The notes beneath the pieces were generated by a model that was given only the letters and a program-made list of their open reading frames with translations, did not search any database and was not told where the DNA came from. A stretch of 44,084 bases of DNA from Alteromonadaceae bacterium (GTDB lineage Bacteria; Pseudomonadota; Gammaproteobacteria; Enterobacterales; Alteromonadaceae). The stretch spans positions 1-44,084 of the forward strand of contig JABSOI010000049.1 in the NCBI GenBank assembly GCA_013216015.1. Direction: 5' to 3'. Below are positions 35,829-43,957 of this stretch, in pieces. The translations under genes and the position numbers were made by a program. Position 1 is the stretch's first letter; each line of letters starts with the position of its first letter.

Positions 35829-37657
35829 TATTTAATCTCCATAAAGGTTTTATTCAACTCAGCAACGGCCGCTTTAACGAATTTAGCCTGAAAGTTAACA
35901 AACTGAGTTGCGGTTAAACTACCGTTTTCAATAGAAGTAAACCCTCTTTCCCATAGCGCTGATGTTACGGGTTGTTTCAATTGCTCAGGTATATGGGGCA
36001 TATATCGTTCAAACCAAGATGATGGCTTTAATTCACCTTTGTTTTCTATTAATAAACCACTTAAGACTAAGTCCTTGATAATTGCAGGGCGAATTGAAAC
36101 GGTTCCTATCCTGTCATTCTCATTAACCAAAGCGCTTAACTTTTTATCTTCGATTGATGAAGATATATTTTCCATCGCATGGGCGAGGGAAGCTCTTGTA
36201 TAGCGCTCTGGTGATTTTGTGGTTTTTTCTAATAGACGGACAGATTTGATCGTCAATTTTTGGTTTTTCTTGAGAAGGGGTAATTGGGGAGTACACGTGT
36301 TAGTTTCTTGCTCTATGAGCTTCCAACCTGTCGACACTGGCAAAGCGCAATTGGCGATAGCAGTAAAATTGCCAATTTTTACGCGAACATTCGTCTTTTG
36401 GACCACATGATCGGGTAAGAACTGGGCAATATATCTTTTAGCCACCAAAATATAAATGGCTTTTTGTTTTTGCGTTAAACGCGCTATATCAATAGGTTTA
36501 GTGGTTGGAATTATGCCATGTGTCACTTTTACCTTTTTATCATCCCAAGCACTTGTTCTACGAGATAAATCAACCTGCTCCGTTAATTGACTAAATATAT
36601 CCAATGAGAGTAATAGTGGTAGGGTATCGGATATATTTTGAGTTAAACTTATCGGTAAAGAACCAACATGGGTTTTAGGGTAAGTGATTGCCGAAAGTGG
36701 CATCTCATATAGCGATTTTGCTATTTCCAGCGTTTCATCAGGGCTAATATCGAAACGCTCACAGGCGAGTTGTAAACCAGTTAAATCGTATGGCAATGGC
36801 GGTTGCTGTGCTTTTATTGTTTTCACACAATCAGCTGTCACACCCAATTTTTGTGATTTTACATAGGTAAAGGCTTTTTTAGCATAGTTAACATCCAGCA
36901 AACGACCTTGTTGTAATAGTCGTTCCGGTGTTTGCCAAAGCAAAGTAAACCTCTCATCCGTTTCTGTTGATACATCAATTTCTATTTCATAGTGAGTAAC
37001 CGCTTTAAAGTTTTTTATGGCCTGCTCTTTTGCATAAACAAGCATGGCCGCTGGAGTTTTTACCCTACCAAGAGGAAAAGCATTTTTATAGGCTGATGAA
37101 GACTTTATCCTTTGAATGACTAAGGTCATGGCGATGGTTAAATTCATGCCAATTACCCAATCTGATTGAGCACTCGCCAAAGCAATTTGGTACATCCATT
37201 GTGTTTCCCCGCCAGGTAAAGGGTTTGCAAAAGCTTTGGTCAGTGTTTTTTGATCGGTTGCTAAATATAAAATTCGGTATATCTCTTTTTTATACCCAGA
37301 AAATTTAAGTACATTACGCGCTATGCATTCTCCCTCAGGATCAGGCTCGGTAGCGATATAAACTTCTTTTGCGTTTTTTAATAGCTTTTTCACTATATTA
37401 AAGTGAGACTTAGCTCTTGAGTCCAATGAATATTCAAACTTTTCAGGGATCACAGGAAGGTGATCAAAAGACCATTTTTCTTTTAATTCAGCGCAATAAT
37501 GCTCTGGCGCGCACAATTTAAACAATCTGCCTCTGGTCCAAGTAATAACAATATTATTTTTTTGATAATATCCTCGTTTTTTATGCAATAGAGACATCCC
37601 AAGGAACGCTGCGATCTCCCCCCCTTGCGATGCCTTTTCACATAAATATACTTTCAT
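35828..37657 (-). CDS. topB: type IA DNA topoisomerase III
   Basis: 609-aa topoisomerase, a conserved part of GI-type elements that likely resolves DNA during transfer or replication. The TOPRIM domain has ATEPDPEGE (about 102-110), and GRVKTPAAML follows. The catalytic Tyr is Tyr326 in LSAITYPKTHVG. The ATG at 37657 (MKVYLCEKAS) is preferred to the in-frame 37726: the family starts here, and AGG lies 8 nt upstream. The C-terminus lacks the zinc-finger repeats found in some homologues. Head of the cluster running to traD. Confidence 0.92.
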   Translation of the reverse strand: MKVYLCEKASQGGEIAAFLGMSLLHKKRGYYQKNNIVITWTRGRLFKLCAPEHYCAELKEKWSFDHLPVIPEKFEYSLDSRAKSHFNIVKKLLKNAKEVYIATEPDPEGECIARNVLKFSGYKKEIYRILYLATDQKTLTKAFANPLPGGETQWMYQIALASAQSDWVIGMNLTIAMTLVIQRIKSSSAYKNAFPLGRVKTPAAMLVYAKEQAIKNFKAVTHYEIEIDVSTETDERFTLLWQTPERLLQQGRLLDVNYAKKAFTYVKSQKLGVTADCVKTIKAQQPPLPYDLTGLQLACERFDISPDETLEIAKSLYEMPLSAITYPKTHVGSLPISLTQNISDTLPLLLSLDIFSQLTEQVDLSRRTSAWDDKKVKVTHGIIPTTKPIDIARLTQKQKAIYILVAKRYIAQFLPDHVVQKTNVRVKIGNFTAIANCALPVSTGWKLIEQETNTCTPQLPLLKKNQKLTIKSVRLLEKTTKSPERYTRASLAHAMENISSSIEDKKLSALVNENDRIGTVSIRPAIIKDLVLSGLLIENKGELKPSSWFERYMPHIPEQLKQPVTSALWERGFTSIENGSLTATQFVNFQAKFVKAAVAELNKTFMEIK

Positions 37658-37812
37658 TGCACTGCCTAAAATATGAAACAGAGGAAAGAATAACGTCCGC
37701 TCTATGATGTTTCTTAGGTAAACCAAGAGTATATTTTTAGGGTTTTATTATTTTTAGTTTTAGCCTTTTTAGTTATAGGCTTTTATTTTGAATTGTTATG
37801 TATGATTCATAT

Positions 37813-37830
37813 GATTTGGCATGCCAAACT
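37813..37830. repeat. GGCATGCC-type palindrome, copy 3
   Basis: GATTTGGCATGCCAAACT, with TTTGGCATGCCAAA a perfect 14-bp palindrome. It sits just past the stop of the DUF2857-like gene and upstream of topB. Confidence 0.5.
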
Positions 37831-37832
37831 TT

Positions 37833-38753
37833 CTACTTGCGATATTTGTGAATTGCTTGAGCCTTCTCCATCACTTCAGGGGCAAAATGTCCTTCTTCAT
37901 GCGCTTTTTGATATAATGTCCAAAGTACATCAAAGCTATATCCCTGCGCTCTGTGGGCCATTAAAAATCTCGCTAACTCAGTATCAGATTGATTACTGGT
38001 CCAAATACAAATAAATTCAACAAATTCATCCATCGGCACTGTTCTAGGACGACCTTTTAAAGGGGCTAGGCCCAGTCGATTCTTTCGGTAACGTACTGAA
38101 TCCTCATTTTCATCACTGAATAAATGTTTCATCAAAGCGTAAGTCGCTTTGTTCGTCACCAATAAATCTTTTACCCCTTCACGACGCTCATAACTAATTT
38201 GAGCATAGGTACGCTCTTTGATCTTTCTTTTATCAAATGAAAATCTCACGCTACGTTCGTTGATCATACTTAAACAAAGTTGTTCGATTTGAGCAGTGTT
38301 TGCCGATATTAAAAAACTCTTCAGACAATGATCAACCTCAAAAACACCCTCAAACGCTGAGCCCACCTCATAAATAGAATCAGATAAAAACATGACCAAT
38401 ATTCTTATCACATGTAAATTACAAAAGATTTTATCTTCATAGTGATCCTTTTTAGAGGATGTAATATTCAACTGTGCGGCATTGTTAATATTTGAAATTA
38501 TCTTCGCTACCTGACAGGAATCAAAGACAATGCTAATGGCATTTGCTCTAACAAGATTACTGGACAATTTTAATAAAGCTGAGGGTGGGGCTTGCTTGAT
38601 AAAGTTAAACGTTTTTTCATCAAACCCAAAGAAAACAACTAACGGATGCGAAAAATCATCCGCTTCTGATATAAATGCTAATAACACTTCCCTGATCAGC
38701 AAAGGCGTTCGCACCGAAAAAGTACGAATGACCGATAAAGATGGTGTATTCAT
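37833..38753 (-). CDS. DUF2857/STY4526-like protein, putative regulator
   Basis: 306-aa cytosolic protein. Residues about 170-245 look like the DUF2857/STY4526 type common in these elements: SYERREGVKDLLVTNKATYALMKHLF, then RYRKNRLGLAPLKGRPRTVP, with a possible helix-turn-helix akin to FlhC. The N-terminal 160 residues are helical and unassigned. It is encoded upstream of topB, where related elements carry such genes together with ssb and PFL_4669, which I do not find here. Assignment is from pattern memory and moderate. Confidence 0.5.
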   Translation of the reverse strand: MNTPSLSVIRTFSVRTPLLIREVLLAFISEADDFSHPLVVFFGFDEKTFNFIKQAPPSALLKLSSNLVRANAISIVFDSCQVAKIISNINNAAQLNITSSKKDHYEDKIFCNLHVIRILVMFLSDSIYEVGSAFEGVFEVDHCLKSFLISANTAQIEQLCLSMINERSVRFSFDKRKIKERTYAQISYERREGVKDLLVTNKATYALMKHLFSDENEDSVRYRKNRLGLAPLKGRPRTVPMDEFVEFICIWTSNQSDTELARFLMAHRAQGYSFDVLWTLYQKAHEEGHFAPEVMEKAQAIHKYRK

Positions 38754-38895
38754 AACTACTCCCTATAGAATACATTTTAAAATTCTAAAACACCTTCAAC
38801 CCTGAATGTGTCGCTTATCTTTTCAACAGTTATAATACAGTATTTAAAAATTAATTTGAGCAAAAATCCCTTATTGCTTAAATCAAAAAATTATA

Positions 38896-40275
38896 TTATA
38901 AACTAATTATTTCTAATGCCGACAATTTCACTTCTGAAGGAAATTCAACATTTAGAAGTAGTACTTCAATGGTTGAACCTTTTAACGCCAATTGCCACTC
39001 ATCCCCTCCTTCACTATTGGGGATCCAATCTGAAGACATCACCAGCTCAGTAAGTACATCATCAACCACCATTTGATAATCACTCTTCGTATCAAGCGTG
39101 TAATCATGTTTAACAAAAGCCCAAATGGCTTTATCTTTGTCAATGCCAATACGGTTAATTCCATCATACTGTACTGCATGTATACCCTCTGCAGTTGCCC
39201 CATTAACACAATCTACAAGACTGGAAACACACCATTTGATCAAGTCATCACACAGAGGCGATGACGTTAAAAGTGATAACTCTTCAACGGGAACATCAAA
39301 ATTAACGTCATCGTCTAACTGTTGTGATTGAATATAGCTTTGAAACTCAATTAACGCATCATCGGTGGTTGTATCTTGTAAGTTATCCTGTTTCTTAACA
39401 GCTTCCATTTTTTCAGTATCAACACTCACAGAAAAGTCTAAAGTATCATCTGGGTTGGGAGAGGTTTTCTTTTCATTTGGCTTTTTATTTGGATTGTCAT
39501 TATTAACACCATCACCTAATAATTGGTCAATTGAAGGTGTTTCATCTTCCCCACCTAAACCTGCAATCAAATCATTAAGTGAAGCTTTATTCTCGACGGT
39601 ATCTTTAGGTTGCTCAGTTGAATGAACTGGTTCAATATTCGTGATTGAAATAACACTGCATTCATTATCTACAGGTGCTTTTTTCATTATAGATAACAAA
39701 TCAGATAACAAACCTTTTTCACCATTAGACATCAAGGCATCATAAAGGGCTTTCATTATTAAGGGCTTGCTGTGCAACCATTTCAATCCCGTGTCATTAC
39801 AAAGCAGCTTACTCATGATTGGAAAAGCATATACATAACAGGGTAATACGTGTGTAATTTTTTTTAGTCGAATGTCGATGTTTGATGGGGTATGTAACCA
39901 GGGGTAAAATACATTACGTTCTCCTTTATTCGACTTGTCCGTGGATACGCAATGACACTCGAATGCTAACATTAACCGACTTAAATACAATGAGGTATAA
40001 GCCACAGAGAGTGAGAATGTCTGAATATGCATCAACAGAGGGTCTTCTTGTACTGTTCCCTTATTACATCTCACTAGTTTTACAAACTGATCGATGTAAT
40101 CAATGAATAATTTGTCTTTTGACGATCCAAACACGGAAAAACAGCGAGTGGTTACGTCAATTAAAGGCTGATATAGCACTTCCCAGTATTCATCTGATAC
40201 AGCAATACTTTTTTTTAGTGGTACCACTTTTAATGATACTGGACGCTGTTTTCTACGTAACCATCGCCATCGCAT
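38896..40275 (-). CDS. TraI_2-like protein, divergent, possibly relaxase-related
   Basis: 459-aa protein from the ATG at 40275; GGGTT lies 9 nt upstream. The N-terminal region (WEVLYQPLIDVTTRCFSVFG ... EDPLLMHIQTFSLSVAYTSL) resembles the spacing of the TraI_2 domain in MobH relaxases, but without its usual His-His-x-Gly-Gly cluster. A low-complexity acidic linker (about 220-310) follows. The C-terminal part (LIKWCVSSLVDCVNGATAEG ... ELVMSSDWIPNSEGGDEWQL) resembles TraI_2_C. The similarity is by eye only. Alternatives are an unrelated hypothetical or a decayed relaxase paralogue. It is usually TIGR03760 proteins of more than 600 aa that serve as relaxase in this element class. Confidence 0.45.
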   Translation of the reverse strand: MRWRWLRRKQRPVSLKVVPLKKSIAVSDEYWEVLYQPLIDVTTRCFSVFGSSKDKLFIDYIDQFVKLVRCNKGTVQEDPLLMHIQTFSLSVAYTSLYLSRLMLAFECHCVSTDKSNKGERNVFYPWLHTPSNIDIRLKKITHVLPCYVYAFPIMSKLLCNDTGLKWLHSKPLIMKALYDALMSNGEKGLLSDLLSIMKKAPVDNECSVISITNIEPVHSTEQPKDTVENKASLNDLIAGLGGEDETPSIDQLLGDGVNNDNPNKKPNEKKTSPNPDDTLDFSVSVDTEKMEAVKKQDNLQDTTTDDALIEFQSYIQSQQLDDDVNFDVPVEELSLLTSSPLCDDLIKWCVSSLVDCVNGATAEGIHAVQYDGINRIGIDKDKAIWAFVKHDYTLDTKSDYQMVVDDVLTELVMSSDWIPNSEGGDEWQLALKGSTIEVLLLNVEFPSEVKLSALEIISL

Positions 40276-40388
40276 AATTGAATAACCCAAAAGTTAAAAC
40301 TGCTCATTCGTTCTTCAAACAACACAACATCACTAACCGTTATGTGATCAGAGAATTGTTCTACAAATAATAATAAAGATTCAACCAT
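40230..40388 (-). CDS. short acidic protein overlapping the TraI_2-like gene start
   Basis: 52-aa protein from the ATG at 40388, with a strong AGGGGGGAG 4 nt upstream. It ends 46 nt inside the TraI_2-like gene in another frame. Sequence is helical and acidic (VEQFSDHITVSDVVLFEERM), with no motif I can name. The ribosome site is among the best in the window, so it may be a real leader or regulator coupling translation to the next gene. Confidence 0.45.
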   Translation of the reverse strand: MVESLLLFVEQFSDHITVSDVVLFEERMSSFNFWVIQLCDGDGYVENSVQYH

Positions 40389-40421
40389 AGGCTCCCCCCT
40401 GGCCTGACCTTTTACATACAA

Positions 40422-40756
40422 TATTTTTACACATCATTTTTAATGTCGACAACCAAGCTAAAAATAATTCTATCGTTACCAGATCGTTTGACTTAAGTTC
40501 TTTAATAACAATCCATGAAGGGACATGGGCTGTAATTCTTTTCTTTTTATCAGTTCAGTAACCACTTCTTTTGTCTGATTGTCTCTCAAACCATGGTTAG
40601 GCATAAATATAAGGAAATTCCAAAAATCACAGGATCACATTACAACAGAACAGCAACCGAAAATTTTTGAATAACAGGGGATAATTTGGTAGGGTTTTAA
40701 CGTTTAATGAATAAAGCATTATAATACGTTAAGTTACTTCCTAACTTATTAATGAC
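40422..40756. other. intergenic upstream of the transfer block
   Basis: About 330 bp between the conserved hypothetical and the 52-aa ORF. No gene seen. The promoter for the first transfer genes is expected here. Confidence 0.35.
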
Positions 40757-41530
40757 TTAGTCTGCTACTTCCAGTTGTAACATGAGCTCATAAAACAGGG
40801 TGAATACTTCAAAGATTGATTCAAGTTTTTCTATATCGACAATATAGCCTTCTTCTTCATAGAAAAGCTGATCAATTCCGGCCGGATGAAAGTCGCCCAG
40901 AAATCGATTTTTTGTTTTCACCATAAATTTTATATTTGGATGTTTTTTAATTTCTTTAACCAAAAGAGGTTCGTTGAGTATTTTTCTCAATGTCTCTGGC
41001 TGATTAGATTTCAAAATATAACAATCATCAAATTCTGGAATGCCAACTTCAATATCTTGCATCCCTAACTTTTTGCCAATACTTTGGAAAAAACCTTCTT
41101 TGTAAATCTCACAATAAAAACCTGATGTGTTTTTATAGGGCGCTACTATTGTGGTGTATACTCCTACACTTTCACCTTGAACTCTTTCAGTTCGAGTGTT
41201 CAATTGAATAAATAAGCCATCTTTGTCGATTTGAATTTTTTCACTGGTGAAAAGATTTCCATCAATATATTGACCTTTATACTTTTGTGCTAAATGTTTC
41301 CACACTTTTGTTTTGTGTGGATCCCAACCTTCTTTGAATATACTCATCATGTATCTCGATAAATGGAACGAATAAATATTAAGGAAAATGAAACGCCCAA
41401 AATCAAAGTAGTGTATTTTCTTTGGTAATAGATGTATTGATAGTAGATCCTCCCTGATATTCCACGTTAGTGGGTAGTGGCGCCAGTTTTTTATAAGCCC
41501 TAACAATACCACAATAACTCTAAAAAGCAA
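40757..41530 (-). CDS. conserved hypothetical protein (DUF3137-like)
   Basis: 257-aa protein. A hydrophobic N-terminus (about 1-12) precedes a soluble domain with GIPEFDDCYILKSNQPETL and an ending YIVDIEKLESIFEVFTLFYE, which recalls DUF3137-like proteins. TTG 41530 is used because AAGGTAAG lies 7 nt upstream; ATG 41350 (MMSIFKEG) is a shorter alternative that would drop the first 60 residues. Function unknown. It is divergent from the NBR1-like gene. Confidence 0.55.
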   Translation of the reverse strand: MLFRVIVVLLGLIKNWRHYPLTWNIREDLLSIHLLPKKIHYFDFGRFIFLNIYSFHLSRYMMSIFKEGWDPHKTKVWKHLAQKYKGQYIDGNLFTSEKIQIDKDGLFIQLNTRTERVQGESVGVYTTIVAPYKNTSGFYCEIYKEGFFQSIGKKLGMQDIEVGIPEFDDCYILKSNQPETLRKILNEPLLVKEIKKHPNIKFMVKTKNRFLGDFHPAGIDQLFYEEEGYIVDIEKLESIFEVFTLFYELMLQLEVAD

Positions 41531-41609
41531 TAACTTACCTTTGCATTCAACCTTGTTGTATTTATTTCTAAAAATAGCACCGCCAATCTAAAACACCGAC
41601 TAATGTGTA

Positions 41610-41625
41610 GCGACAAAAAAGTCGC
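41610..41625. promoter_or_regulatory. hairpin in a divergent intergenic region
   Basis: GCGAC-AAAAAA-GTCGC, with outer ACTAA/TTAGT complementarity, lies between the divergent starts at 41530 and 41654. It may be an operator or leader hairpin; there is no T-run, so not a terminator. Confidence 0.3.
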
Positions 41626-41653
41626 CCTTAGTGGGATAAATTTACATTAAAGT

Positions 41654-42292
41654 TTGTCCATAAAAGATGCATTTGGGGAATCGGTAGAGCAGATTTTAAA
41701 ATATATTGAACTCGACCGAAAGAATAAACCTGCACCGATTTTGCCTGTTCAAAAAACAGCAGTAAAACAGTTAATATCAAAAGATATCTTTGTGTACGTT
41801 ATCATCATTTTCCTTATGTCGGTGATATTAGTAGGAATGATAAAATCAAGTGATCATAAATATAACATTGCAACAGTTAATTCACTGTCACTAATCCCTG
41901 GTAGCGAGCGAAAAAAGCCGCTTCAGCCTTTAGTTGTTAATGATAATTCAGCCTTCATTATGGATTCTACGGTACCTGACAATATGATGGTTCCAATAAA
42001 CACAACTTACAATAAAATATGGCGAATAAAAAATACCGGCAAAGTAACCTGGCTCAACCGATCATTATTAAGGCTTACTCCGAATACTGAAAATGATTGT
42101 AAATCGGCCCCGACTATAAGCATACCCAATACCTATCCAGGTGAAATGGTCGATATTGCAGTTTCATTCACCACTCCTGATATACCAGGCTCTTGTCGTG
42201 TGGATTGGAAGATGATAAACACTGATGGCACACTTTTTTTTCCTAAAATGGATGGACTCTTTTTTCAGGTTAATGTGATCCAGTTAGATTAA
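41654..42292 (+). CDS. membrane-anchored NBR1-type Ig-like domain protein
   Basis: 212-aa bitopic protein: a short cytoplasmic helix (1-40), one membrane helix (about 45-63, IFVYVIIIFLMSVILVGMI) and an extracytoplasmic Ig-like domain (about 100-210). The domain has the NBR1 pattern: DSTVPDNMMVPIN, the Trp-containing KIWRIKNTGKVTW, a Cys pair and PGEMVDIAVSF...PGSCRVDWKM. In eukaryotes this fold is in the autophagy receptor NBR1; bacterial copies are mostly uncharacterised. The TTG start has no clear Shine-Dalgarno. A strong hairpin follows the stop. Confidence 0.6.
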   Translation: MSIKDAFGESVEQILKYIELDRKNKPAPILPVQKTAVKQLISKDIFVYVIIIFLMSVILVGMIKSSDHKYNIATVNSLSLIPGSERKKPLQPLVVNDNSAFIMDSTVPDNMMVPINTTYNKIWRIKNTGKVTWLNRSLLRLTPNTENDCKSAPTISIPNTYPGEMVDIAVSFTTPDIPGSCRVDWKMINTDGTLFFPKMDGLFFQVNVIQLD

Positions 42293-42318
42293 AAAACTTT
42301 GAACATCTCTATTTTGTT

Positions 42319-42349
42319 CTACTCCAAATAACTATGTTATTTGGAGTAG
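42319..42349. repeat. 14-bp inverted repeat with 3-nt loop
   Basis: CTACTCCAAATAAC and GTTATTTGGAGTAG pair perfectly around TAT, 27 nt after the NBR1-like stop. There is no T-run after it on the plus strand, so a simple intrinsic terminator is not proven. Confidence 0.55.
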
Positions 42350-42407
42350 GTGTGTGCGAATATTAAAATTCTACAATCACATTAAAGTATCATTTTGTAC
42401 GAAACCC

Positions 42408-42696
42408 GTAAACGTCGGCTTACCCACACATTCATCTAGTTGATCAGAACCGTTAACCTGTCCACGAAATTAACATTGGGAATAACATTATGGGTAGACG
42501 TACACTAGAAGCTTGGCAAACCATTATTGAAACACAAGAATCCAGCTGTTTGACAATTGTTGAATACTGCCGGGAAAACCAAATTAATCCAAAGACTTTT
42601 AGCTCTCGCAAGCGGTGTAAAAGCAAAGAAAAATACTGACTAAAAAAGTAAATAAACCCGCAGATTTTATTCAGTTGAAAATAGACGAACAGAAAG
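42408..42696 (+). mobile_element. IS66-family remnant, left end
   Basis: Starts GTAAACGTCGGC, similar to the IS66 end at 29381. A tnpA fragment (ATG 42490) follows, with the pattern LTIVEYCRENQINPKTFSSRKR. It breaks off at TGA 42637-42639 by a frameshift, after which the other frame reads KKVNKPADFIQLKIDEQKG up to the IS6-type end. tnpB and tnpC are missing. Confidence 0.7.
42490..42639 (+). pseudogene. IS66 TnpA fragment, frameshifted
   Basis: 49-codon fragment of the IS66 accessory protein. MGRRTLEAWQTIIETQESS aligns with the 68-aa fragment at 29094-29300. A frameshift just before the stop removed its C-terminus. Confidence 0.65.
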
Positions 42697-43057
42697 GGTT
42701 CTGTCGCATCTTGAAGGCTGTAAGTTTATTAAATCAAAATTTTGCTAATATTAAACATATGACCTATTCACTGAAATAAAGCTTTAATATGGCACTCAGT
42801 TTCGCAAATAAACAATTTCCCTCAGCTACAATGCTAATGGCTATAAGATGGTACTTAGCATACAAACTGAGTTACAGAAATATTGAAGAGTTGTTAGCAG
42901 AGCGTGGGGTTCAGGTAGACCACGCGACTATTCACCGTTGGGTTTTGGAATATGCACCACAGTTAGAAGTCGTTTTTCGTTGCCGTAAACGCGCTGTTTC
43001 TGGCTCTTGGAAAATGGATGCTAATATAAACCACGACTAAGCGAACGCGACAGAACC
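42697..43057 (+). mobile_element. internally deleted IS6-family element (361 bp)
   Basis: The left end is GGTTCTGTCGCATCTTGAAG (42697-42716). The right end closes with GCGACAGAACC (43047-43057), the reverse complement of the first 11 bases. Between them is only the 5' part of an IS6-type transposase gene. No 8-bp direct repeat flanks it (ACAGAAAG against AATTAAAG). It sits at the end of the IS66 remnant. Confidence 0.75.
42789..43040 (+). pseudogene. IS6-family transposase, N-terminal fragment
   Basis: 83 aa against about 230 in the full family. The helix-turn-helix part is kept: YLAYKLSYRNIEELLAERGV, VDHATIHRWVLEYAPQ and RKRAVSGSWKMD. It stops where the catalytic DDE core should begin (normally WRMDETYIK), so it is inactive. 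Confidence 0.8.
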
Positions 43058-43112
43058 AATTAAAGGACCCCAATGGGATTTCCTAGGAAAAATAAAAAGA
43101 TGTGAGGGAAAA

Positions 43113-43649
43113 TTATATTAACTGTTTTTTCATATTGTAATTGATTAAGACCTCCCCTTTTCTTTCAATCTCATTTCTTGATAACACTTCAAAACCTCTT
43201 TTTTCAAAAAAAGGCCGAGCCAGCTTGGATGCTTCTACCAGCAAGGTAGTCATTTCTTGTTTTTGTGCCAGCTGCAACAAGTGGGCATAAAGCATTTTGG
43301 CAATACCTTTGCCCTGATGTTCAGGGTGGACATAGAAGCAATCAATATGGCCATTTTCTTCTAATTCAATGAAACCAATCAGAGCATCATCTTGTATCGC
43401 CAGCCAGGGCTTTTTATTTTTAAGTCTATTTTCCCATTTGACATAGTCAGGTGGTGTTGGTGCCCAGGCTTCTGTTTCCTTTTCGCTATATAATGCTGGA
43501 TCTATAGCATGGATGGTCAGGTGAAATAAGTCGGCAATTTGTGTTGAACGTGCCTCATTATATGGATGAATGGTGACGTTACTATTATTTGAATTCAATG
43601 GATTTGCGTGCCTTAAAGTTAGGGAATAAAGTTCCATCAGCGTTTTCAT
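43113..43649 (-). CDS. GNAT-family N-acetyltransferase
   Basis: 178-aa acetyl-CoA-dependent acetyltransferase. The acetyl-CoA loop is QGKGIA at 112-117, preceded by GHIDCFYVHPEHQ, and ARPFFEKRGFEVL follows. The motif EAWAPTPPDY is typical of a GNAT subgroup whose substrate is not fixed. The first ~24 residues are unusual; family members normally start near VTIHPYNEA, so the true start may be internal. It lies between two IS6-type elements and could be a cargo gene. Confidence 0.75.
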   Translation of the reverse strand: MKTLMELYSLTLRHANPLNSNNSNVTIHPYNEARSTQIADLFHLTIHAIDPALYSEKETEAWAPTPPDYVKWENRLKNKKPWLAIQDDALIGFIELEENGHIDCFYVHPEHQGKGIAKMLYAHLLQLAQKQEMTTLLVEASKLARPFFEKRGFEVLSRNEIERKGEVLINYNMKKQLI

Positions 43650-43957
43650 CTCTCAACACAATTCTGACCAATTGATTTGTCAGAATTAAAATTATGAGCT
43701 TAAATACCCCTGTCATATGGCGGTAAACCTTATATATTTTAAGAAGCATTATTTTAATTAAATTTTGCATATGCGTAAAGATTAATTTCTGATTTTGTTG
43801 CATCTTGGAAGAAAATTGATAAATGCCTTATATCGTTTCAGCAAGTTGTTGAACGAATACAATGTTATTAACGGTTAATCCAGATACAGAGGGCCCATTT
43901 AAAAGTGAAGCGTTAATGGCTCAGGGGGAATTAAATCTTAAGGTAGGGGGACTTTCT
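43650..43957. other. intergenic between acetyltransferase and second IS
   Basis: No supported gene. A plus-strand frame from 43862 (MLLTVNPDTEGPFKSEALMA) runs into the IS6-type end, which might be the start of a gene cut by that element. Too short to judge. Confidence 0.3.

Noticed and set aside
43585-43803. 72-aa minus-strand frame upstream of the acetyltransferase
   Set aside because: It overlaps the acetyltransferase start, has a hydrophobic low-complexity composition and no ribosome site.
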